From assembly GCA_017654935.2 (NCBI GenBank), contig CM065682.1, forward strand, positions 36,255,351 to 36,319,350: a stretch of DNA of 64,000 bases, read 5' to 3'. A model generated the notes under the pieces. The model was not told where the DNA came from, ran no database searches, and saw only the letters and a program-made list of their open reading frames with translations. Shown in pieces: positions 56,442 through 64,000 of the stretch. The translations under genes and the position numbers were made by a program. Positions within the stretch are counted from its first letter, which is position 1. Each line of letters begins with the position of its first letter. Source of the DNA: Phymorhynchus buccinoides (lineage: Eukaryota > Mollusca > Gastropoda > Neogastropoda > Raphitomidae).

Positions 56442-57078
56442 ATGGTACTCCATGTTCGCGCAAGTTGTCATCAAGGTGACAGCACATTCGAGGGCCGGGG
56501 GAGACAGTGCACAGCTATGGCAATGAGAGCGCTGGCACACCACTGTTACAAGAACATATCTCTGTGGACGACTCACGACATGGACCGTATCCTGGAAGAT
56601 GGGGACAGGCTCTACGTACAGGCAGCATCTACTCACGACGTTTCTTTGCTGTTTCCAAGTGAAGCCATACAGTTTGTCAAAATCGACAATGTTTCAATCA
56701 ACATGAATGTTGAGGGGACCTGTAATGGCTTGCTTCGTGACATCCATGCCTCACAGACTGGCGGATCTGGTGACAAGGGCCCAAGTGATCTACGTAATGC
56801 GTTGGAACAGATACATGATGGGGTGTTTACATTTGGTGGCGTGTTTTCATCATATAGTGTTGCCCTGATCAGAGAGCGAAACTGTTTCTATGTTTTCGAT
56901 TCCCATAGTAGGGATGATCAGGGCATGTCCTACCCAGATGGCAAGGCCTGTGTTACAAAAACATGAAGGGGTGGACAACTTGATCCATTTCATTCATCAC
57001 TTGGCTATTTCCCTCAATCAATCAACTGACTGTTTATTTGATATAGTGAATGTGAGTGCCTCTGTTATGAGTGAGTAG
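56442..57078 (+). pseudogene. Cysteine protease of herpesvirus-tegument (peptidase C76) type, transposon-encoded, one frameshift
   Basis: The first frame (56442-56966, 174 residues) has HQGD at residues 10-13, GRGRQC with Cys at residue 23, WTTHDMDRILEDGDRLYVQ at 42-60, FTFGGVFSSYSVALI at 129-143 and FDSHSR with Asp153 and His155. Gln/Cys near the N-terminus plus a C-terminal Asp-x-His pair is the catalytic layout of C76-type deubiquitinases found in the N-terminal part of herpesvirus large tegument proteins and in scattered eukaryotic proteins. A shift near 56955 moves the rest to the frame ..HEGVDNLIHFIHHLAISLN..., which ends at 57078. All presumptive catalytic residues lie before the break. 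A function in transposon biology (for example trimming ubiquitin from the transposase or from host factors) is only inference. OTU or ULP families are less likely because their motifs differ. Confidence 0.7.
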
Positions 57079-57148
57079 AGAATGGTGATAAAGAGAAATG
57101 GTCACTACTAAAGCGAATGTCACTCACTTACTGCGCCTGGTTTAGACA

Positions 57149-59716
57149 TCACTTCACAGCAAACCTATTCTGATGAGTATGACATACCACTTATCAGCTT
57201 GACACGACACTATAACCCACTGACTTCTACTGAGAAGCACATAGACTCTGAATCAGACTATGATGTCCCACTTGCCGAGCTCAAACGGTCTAGTTTCCTT
57301 CTGAGCACCCAAACTGAAGATTCATCACGTCTTCCAAACAATCCCCTGATCTGTGGCGACTCTGCGAACCCAAAAGAGTTTGACTTCCATTTCCAACATG
57401 CTGAAGCTGGACAATCTTCACTGCAGGGTACAGTAGGAACAGAAACTTTATCAAATATTCAAACTCATGCCCTGCCCTTTGGTAAAGATGACAACCTTGG
57501 TGAATTTGATTTAATTTTTGATGTTCCACCTGATGATTCATTCCAAGACGACAGTGAATCTGAGACACCTTCTTACCTGAGTGATGACAATGAAGAGTAC
57601 ATTCCCTCAAAAGACGAAATTAAGAATTTAGAATGCTCATCGTCAGACTTCAGCTCTGATGAAAATGAAGCTGGTACAGTCGCAGCAGAACCTCCACCTT
57701 CAGCGCCTGCCTCAGCAACAGATGCACCCGAGGCAACAGAAAATGAAAACGAATTTCACAGTAATGTTGATGTTTCCTTTCAAGAAAGTGTTACAAGTGA
57801 TATTTCCTTCGATTCACCCCTTGGAAATTCTACAGCACAAAGCCCATCTCCACGTCCAAGCGAAAGGAATGAGGCAAGACAATCTAGAAAAAGAATCCGA
57901 GATGTTGAAACCTGGAAAATCAATGTTAGAAAGCGTCTTAGAAATAGTGGAGAATCGTATTTGACAAGAGCTGGAAAAACAAAAAGAAAACGGGAACTAA
58001 AGTCAGGCTGTGGTGGCAACTGTCGAAACAAGTGCAGCACAAAAGTAACGGAAGACGAGAGAAGCCAGGTTTTTCACACCTTTTGGAAACTGGGGTGTTT
58101 ACAACGCCAGAGGGACTATTTATGCAAAGCAGTAAAAAAGGTCCCAAAGAAAACACGTGTGAACAAAGCAACTTCAAGAAGAAACTTTACATATGAGTAT
58201 CATGTTCATGTTAAACGGGAAAACCATAAAACTTTGTAAGAAAATGTTCCTGGACACTTTAGACATAAGTGAAAGACTGATCAACACAGCATTAAATAAA
58301 CTGACTTGTCTTGGGGCCTGTGATGCAGAAAGGAGGGGGAAACATGAAGAGAGAGGGATTTTTTTTTTCAAAAAATGACGAGAAGAAAAAAATCAGAGAC
58401 CACATAAATACCTTCCCAAGAGTTGAAAGTCATTATTCAAGAAAAGATTCTAAAAGAGAATACCTTAAGAGTTCCCTTTCATTGCAAAAAATGTACATGT
58501 ATGTGGAAAAGAGAAGGGCTGAAGGATGTACAACACCTGCCAGTGAAAGCACATTTCGAAATGTTTTCAATCGGGAATTCAACATAGCTTTCCACAAACG
58601 CATGAAGGATAGATGCGATCGCTGTGCAGCTTTTGAAAAAACAAAAGGGAAACAGAAACTGATGAGGCTGATGAAAGAGAGTACAAAGAACATATAAAAC
58701 AGAGAGACGACAGCAGGGCATTTAAAAATAACGTTAAAGCCAGTCTAACAGACCATCAGACAGCTGCTGCTGTTTTCGACCTACAGGAGGTTTTACAAAC
58801 CCCGTCAAGTGGAGAGTGTTGTCTTTATTATAAAAGAAAGCTCAACACCTATAACCTCACAGTGTATGACTACAGAAAAAAACAGGGGATTAACTATATT
58901 TTGAGCACGTAAAAAAAAAAAATTGGGGGGTGGCATGACAATGGACGGGAATGAATTTTTTTGGTATTCTGTGTGTGACAGTGTCTTCGGGGTATCCAAT
59001 AGAGGAAGTTATTGCTTCTTAAGATGTGTGTACAAATATCTGGATCTCCTACATAGGTCTGGAATAAAACACGTGACATTGTTCTCCGACAGCTGTGGGG
59101 GCCAGAATAGAAATAAGAACTTTTTAAGCATGATCTGGTATGCCCTTCACTCTCTCAAGTTCAACGACCTCTGAGCATGTCTTTTTTGTCAGTGGCCATA
59201 GCCAAAACGAAGGGGACAGTATGCACTCCGTGATAGAAAGAACAAGCAGAAACAGTCCTGTGCATACACCTTGTCAGTGGGCCCCGCTAATGAGAACAGC
59301 AAAGCGTCAATCCCCCAAGTACACTGTTCAAGAGGTAGACCGGTCTGACTTTCTTGATTTCAAACAAGTGGCGGGGATGCTCTAAAAATCTCTCGAGTTG
59401 GACCACATCTCTGCAATCAAAGTGGCAAAATTAGATGGTTGAAAGTGAGGTCGATTCAAACTTTCCTCGCAAGAACCGTGTGTTGTGAGTGTTTTCTACG
59501 ACTACACAGACGAATGCCGCAAGCTCAACCTGTGTGACAAAATTGAGAACCATCCGGATCATCCCAGACCCTGCTTGCATTACAGTGAAACAAGTGTGTC
59601 AGAACCCGTATCCCATCACTGCTGTCAAATACGCAGACCTTGTCAGCCTCTGCGAAAAGAACATCATCCCACATTCGCACCACTCGTTCTATTTGTCTTT
59701 GCCGCATGGAACATAA
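57149..59716 (+). pseudogene. Transposase with DSCGGQNRN block (frameshifted)
   Basis: The N-terminus (to about 57850) is acidic and Ser-rich (SDEYDIPL, DDNEEYIPSKDEI, SSSDFSSDENEAG). Then a basic part RKRIRDVETWKINVRKRLRN and a Cys group SGCGGNCRNKCS near 58010, a likely DNA-binding or zinc-binding segment. After a shift near 58200: FPRVESHYSRKDSKREYL, SESTFRNVFNREFNIAFH and KDRCDRCAAFEK. Later AAVFDLQEVLQTP, LYYKRKLNTYNLTVYDY, MTMDGNEFF, HVTLFSDSCGGQNRNKNFL and, in another frame, SGHSQNEGDSMHSVIE. The last recognisable part is YPITAVKYADLVSLCEKN, ending at 59716. The Asp of FDLQ, the Asp of SDSCGGQN and the D/E of EGDSMHSVIE are plausible catalytic acids. I know this family from invertebrate (especially insect) predicted proteins. 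At least five frame breaks. Confidence 0.82.
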
Positions 59717-61457
59717 GCGACAGAACTTGTTGAGAAATGAAGACTATGACAGACGCAGCTTGCCATCTTTGTTGTGGCAACTTTCAAAGCGTCTTATTGT
59801 TGGAATACGTTGCCTTCAGTTCAGAGCACGTATTATGCTAATTTAAACTTTGTAATACATTCTCTGGTTCTCCCACTGTCCTACCCTATCCCCCCCCCCC
59901 CCCTCCTCTCTCTCTCTCTCTCTCCTCCACTCTTTATCTCTCACCCCTTAAGAACGCCTAAGTGTGTGTTCCATGTCGTCGTGTTGTGTTTTGTGTTGTG
60001 TGCTCAGGCGTGTGTGATGACGTGGTGTGTTGGCGTGTATGTGTGTGTTTGTGTCTATGTGTGTGGTTGTGGGGTGTGTGTGTGCGTTCGTGTGCGTGTG
60101 CTTGTACGTGTGAATGAAGTTGTGATTGCATGGAGTGTGTGTCTGTGTATGTATTTGTGTGTGTGCGCTGACTACAGTGTATGTGTGTGCGTATTCTGTT
60201 GGGAATGTACATATTAGTTTACGTGTTGCTTTCCTATTTTTGTTCTGTTACGAACTGGTCTAAATACAGTTTGACCTTCTTCAAGGAAATGACGTTTCAC
60301 TTTGCAAAATAATGCAAGAGACTTGCCAGTTTTTGTATTGAAAATGATAAACTGTTTTATGTTTAAATCAAAGAACTTGAAGCTCAAGATATAATTTGTT
60401 GTCTTGTTTTTCTCCTCAGTTGTTGATTACTTTTGCGTGTAAAGCGTTTCTATAAATGTTGTATATGAATAATAGAACTTTGATAAAGATGAGTTTCCGT
60501 TGATTATTGGTGATTGTTTTTCGTTGTGGCCTATAAGGTCCAAAACCGCTGAGGCTGAAAATTTATTATAAAGCATCTTTACCAAATGAAAACTAAGTTT
60601 TGCCTATGAACTTGAAAAATAGTCTTTTTTCATTGCACCAGATCCCGTTTTCTTGTTTTTGTCAAATACAAATTGACTGAGGGGAAAACGTATATGTGCA
60701 TGAGTGAGAAATTAAAATGTTGTTCACATAAAAAGAACCAATAATCATCAGAACTAACACATCCACCAGACAGTGAAATGAACTGTACAGACATGTCTCA
60801 CACACACACTGATTTCTTTCTTTATAATCCCTCCCTCCCTGATTCCTCAATTCTTCACAAAAACCTATCCACAAACCTAATCAACAACAGGGTGAAACAT
60901 AACTAACTACCACCGACGCCAACAACGGACGATGATGATGGACCATATGCTACAGTGTGAAACTGAGGTGACAAACAACAACACCTTAATAAAGAAAGGG
61001 AAAAAACCCCAGAGATTCGGAGAAAATGGTAAAATATTACTGAATGTAGACTGTGCAGGTGTCGTAACTAATACACAAAAACCGTTGTATGAATTCGGGA
61101 TCCGCGGCGCCGTCGGGAAGAGGAACTCAGCTCTAAAAACGGATCCTAATCGGTCAAATCGTCTCGTAAGGTTGACTTTACTACAGTAATTTGCTTTGAC
61201 TTTGTGGCCCGAAGGATGCAAAAGGAAGAAAGAGAGAAAAAGCCGAAACTTGACATACGACTGTTTTATTTCCAGATTTTCAACAAAAACCGGGTACCCT
61301 TTAACATTTTCAGAGAAAACGTGTGTTTTCTTAAAAAACCACGTTTCAGGTTTATTTGGTGATAAAAATGAAGATTGCGTGTGAAATTCTGGCACGAATA
61401 GCTTAAAAATGAGCGAAATAATTATACTTTTGCTTCTCCTGAAAAGTTGCAGTTTTT
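59717..61457 (+). other. Transposon 3' region, non-coding
   Basis: Poly-C and (CT)n at 59889-59925, TG-rich sequence at 59960-60200, then AT-rich sequence to the right TIR. The 248-codon minus-strand frame 61653-60907 runs through the TIR and has no recognised domain. It is treated as chance. Confidence 0.6.
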
Positions 61458-61639
61458 GACTTACGACTGTATTATTTCCGGGCGGCGATATGTACTTCTG
61501 GGTTGTATGAGATGAAAGGACAAAGGGATCTTTGAAGAGGCAGGGCAGTTCTCTGGTTATAATGTTGGTAAAGGTAAAAGTTACTAATAAAAAGTGGGGT
61601 GATTTAGGTGTTGTATTTCTTATTATGATGAAAGTTGTT

Positions 61640-61938
61640 ACAGTACAGTACACCCCGCTTATTGTAAAGTGCAGGGGAGCAAGGCTTTTTTCCTTTACTA
61701 TAACAGGTTTTTCCTATAAACGATGTTCGGAAATATAGTAAATTTTTGATGGTATTTTTTATCTTATCCGGTGACGTTTTTCAAAGTCAAAGCTAACGGA
61801 AAATATAAACCCATCATCAAATCAAAATACAGCAAAACTCGTTTTAAGAAAATCGAAGGGAGATGATGTTTTGTTTATCCCTTTTCTTATTCCGAACTAG
61901 ATATAAGAAAACATTTTGGAAGTTTTTTCCCCTGTCTC
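61640..61938. mobile_element. Composite pogo-like TIR element, copy 3 (cut by the gap)
   Basis: Outer end 'tacagtacaccccgcttatt' near 61640. From 61749 it matches window positions 1-90 and the inner unit starts at 61830 (CAGCAAAACTCG), at the same place within the outer sequence as in copy 1. It continues until the N run. Confidence 0.75.
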
Positions 61939-62438
61939 NNNNNNNNNNNNNNNNNNNNNNNNNNNNNNNNNNNNNNNNNNNNNNNNNNNNNNNNNNNNNN
62001 NNNNNNNNNNNNNNNNNNNNNNNNNNNNNNNNNNNNNNNNNNNNNNNNNNNNNNNNNNNNNNNNNNNNNNNNNNNNNNNNNNNNNNNNNNNNNNNNNNNN
62101 NNNNNNNNNNNNNNNNNNNNNNNNNNNNNNNNNNNNNNNNNNNNNNNNNNNNNNNNNNNNNNNNNNNNNNNNNNNNNNNNNNNNNNNNNNNNNNNNNNNN
62201 NNNNNNNNNNNNNNNNNNNNNNNNNNNNNNNNNNNNNNNNNNNNNNNNNNNNNNNNNNNNNNNNNNNNNNNNNNNNNNNNNNNNNNNNNNNNNNNNNNNN
62301 NNNNNNNNNNNNNNNNNNNNNNNNNNNNNNNNNNNNNNNNNNNNNNNNNNNNNNNNNNNNNNNNNNNNNNNNNNNNNNNNNNNNNNNNNNNNNNNNNNNN
62401 NNNNNNNNNNNNNNNNNNNNNNNNNNNNNNNNNNNNNN
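61939..62438. other. Assembly gap, 500 N
   Basis: Exactly 500 unresolved bases inside a repeat, which probably explains the gap. Confidence 1.
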
Positions 62439-62459
62439 CGGCGGCGGCATTAGCTTTTG

Positions 62460-63050
62460 TCGTCGCTGATTCTCTATGCCCTTCCCTCTCACCAAGTCCT
62501 GCCTTCCCCTTCCCCCACACCTCTTCGAACTGGCACAAGTCACCCTTACCTTCCCCACCAAACTTTTCCTCCTTTGTGTTTGTATCGTCCTCCCCCAAGC
62601 TCTAAAAAACGCCTGACTGACTCCATCTTTGTTGACGAACTCCCTGATCTCCGCCTACTGAACTCATCCAGTGGGTCTAACATCATTCGCTGGCGACTAC
62701 AAACATCACTCGACCGCCCCTCTGACTCACCACCTCCAAAGTCATCGATCTCTTCGACTGCTATGGCATGGTTCAGTGTGTCACGCTCCGACTCACATTC
62801 GTGGACACACATTGGGCAACCTAATCACAGGCTGACCAAGGCCATATGTGAAGTCCTCTCACCATCGACTATACCCTCCCTTCCGACCACGTGCTGCCTG
62901 TTGCGAACCTTTCATCTTTCCCGATCCTCCACCTCTCTGCTGTGACTTGACTCTCTTCGAGGGTGACCTTTCAAGCTCATCTGTCTGCTTCACGCCAACC
63001 TCTCCGGGTGACCTGTAACTCCCTCCTCAATCAGCTCCTGGATGTATAGT
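62460..63050 (+). pseudogene. LINE endonuclease-domain remnant
   Basis: Fragments in different frames: LCLYRPPP, KKRLTDSIFVDELPDL, SSGSNII (before the expected GDFN, which is degraded to a Trp-containing stretch), VIDLFDCYGMVQCVT, then a piece positioned like the SDH region. Several frame breaks and a missing catalytic block. The GGC-rich start at 62439 may belong to the same element or to the gap edge. Confidence 0.7.
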
Positions 63051-63054
63051 TTCA

Positions 63055-64000
63055 AATATTAATATGTTGGTATCATATGGAAGATTTTGCCTACCACACA
63101 AGAGAATGTCACAATTAAGATAATCGGAAAAAAGGTTAGATAAGGTGTTCGCACGAACAACATTAACGGGGCATCTAAGAGATGATGCCCCCCCCCCCCC
63201 TCCCCCCAGCTGTTTCGCGTACAAATCCACAAGTGCAACCTGGATCATCCAATAAATGACGGGTGAGTAAATCATAATTCAAGTCACTAATGCCAAGGAG
63301 AAGACGACAGTGCAAAATTTGTTCTTTGCGGTTGCCTAAATAGAAATATGCAGGTATAACAGTGTCATGTGCTGATAGAATGCGTGTGTTTAAAGGCACT
63401 AAGGGAATCACAACATTTAAATTTTTCTGGAAGAGTGTTCCAGAGTTCTGTAGTGGATGTAATAAATGACCTATGATACAATTCTGTTCTCTGAAGGTCT
63501 TCGCCTATGGTACGGATTTATTGCAGAAACCAAATCAGGAATTAAATTTGAGAGATAGTCAGGGCACAGACCATAAATCATTTTAAAATGGAATATAATT
63601 TTATGTCTACGTCGTCTTTCTCTAAGAGAAGAAAAACCAGATTTATTGTATAATTTCTGATGGCTAGTGCTACGAACAGCTCCAATAATAGTTCTAATGG
63701 CATCAAGATGTAAATCTTCAAGGGAAGCTGCCTGAGTGTCAGGTGCAATTATCCCATGTAATGTCAGCATAATCAAAATGTGGTAATAGAAAGGATTTAT
63801 ACATAATTTATAATGCTTTTCTGCTCAACTTATGTTTATACGTTTTCAGATATGATATCAACATGGCAACAGTGCTAATTATACTTTTAATATAAATGTC
63901 CCATTTACAGTTATGTTGAAATGTGATGCCCAAGTGCTTGTGATATTCAGTGCTTTGCAAGTGTGTTAAGTCAAATGTCAAGGGTAAAACAGTGTGTGTG
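63055..64000 (-). pseudogene. LINE RT C-terminus (CR1-like), cut by the window end
   Basis: Minus strand from 64000: a segment near 63900 like 'HLGITFQHNCKWDIYI', then 63776-63471 with LHLDAIRTIIGAVRSTSH, FSSLRERRRRHKIIFHFKMI, then 63411-63027 with YFLGNRK-like and LHCRLLLGISDLNYDLL, DDPGCTCGFVRETA. The C-terminal Cys/His cluster (CTCG...CPV) is the knuckle seen at the end of many CR1-group ORF2 proteins. Frameshifts at about 63480 and 63200, a poly-C run at 63189. Orientation is opposite to 62460-63050, so the two are separate insertions. Confidence 0.85.

Larger units (their letters stand above)
55182..61487 (+). mobile_element. 6.3-kb DNA transposon with 30-bp TIRs, encoding a transposase and a C76-like protease
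   Basis: The left terminus 55182-55211 starts CGCCGCCCGGAAATAATACA and is exactly inverted at 61458-61487 (30 of 30). ATAT lies directly outside both ends, a possible 4-bp target duplication (but palindromic, so it could be part of the TIR). Similarity continues weakly inside (TTTTTGCAATTT against AAACTGCAACTTT). Inside, on the plus strand, are a protease gene (56442-57078) and a transposase gene (57.15-59.72 kb), both frameshifted, and a (GT)n microsatellite (56003-56222). A 4-bp duplication would fit the Sola superfamily, but assignment is not established. Confidence 0.88.

Noticed and set aside
60907..61653. 248-codon minus-strand frame
   Set aside because: It crosses the right TIR of the transposon, contains no recognisable motif, and overlaps AT-rich non-coding sequence.
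61863..62605. Reading frames of about 200 codons across the second N run
   Set aside because: They consist mainly of N and repeat sequence.

Overview
This is eukaryotic, repeat-rich genomic DNA, most likely from a gastropod mollusc (probably a caenogastropod; this is an inference). The reasons are spliced animal genes with long repeat-filled introns, a tRNA-headed SINE whose body resembles one I know from gastropods, many microsatellites, and Penelope, CR1/L2-like LINE, Mag-like Gypsy, pogo-like and piggyBac-like elements. Two 500-base N runs (7700-8199 and 61939-62438) are assembly gaps.

Host genes are few. Two phase-0 exons of a family-18 chitinase lie on the minus strand at 1999-2124 and 2846-3046. 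The last two exons of a UBX-domain gene, best matched to the ER-anchored p97/VCP adaptor UBXN8, lie on the plus strand at 16555-16671 and 17466-17627. I found no other convincing host exon. Nearly everything else is transposon-derived or simple sequence.

Layout. 1-1888: composite pogo-like TIR element. 2.0-3.0 kb: chitinase exons. 3.56-4.54 kb: large inverted repeat. 4.99-7.05 kb: broken Penelope-like retroelement with a candidate hammerhead ribozyme in its 3' region. 8.2-13.8 kb: microsatellites, old repeats and possible intron sequence. 13.84-14.93 kb: satellite of a 79-bp unit. 16.2-18.4 kb: SINE-like repeat and UBXN8 3' end. 18.7-28.2 kb: tandem duplications, palindromic MITEs, a SINE and microsatellites. 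29.1-30.9 kb: LINE lacking its 3' half. 32.9-35.8 kb: pogo-like repeats. 35.8-37.4 kb: two LINE fragments. 38.8-41.2 kb: minisatellite and long (GA)n arrays. 41.4-49.85 kb: a minus-strand LINE split by a TTAA-flanked piggyBac-like MITE and by a 5.0-kb Gypsy element. 51.9-54.0 kb: microsatellite-associated repeats and a foldback element carrying telomere-like repeats. 55.18-61.49 kb: a 6.3-kb DNA transposon with perfect 30-bp TIRs, encoding a transposase and a cysteine protease of herpesvirus-tegument (peptidase C76) type. 61.6-64.0 kb: another composite pogo-like copy, a gap and two LINE remnants.

The most interesting item is the 55.18-61.49 kb transposon. It pairs a transposase carrying a DSCGGQNRN block with a Gln/Cys...Asp-Ser-His protease inside a single TIR pair flanked by a possible 4-bp target duplication. 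This copy is frameshifted. Next come the nested LINE/piggyBac/Gypsy locus, the candidate hammerheads, and the telomere-repeat foldback. No similarity search could be run; family names rest on motifs read by eye.
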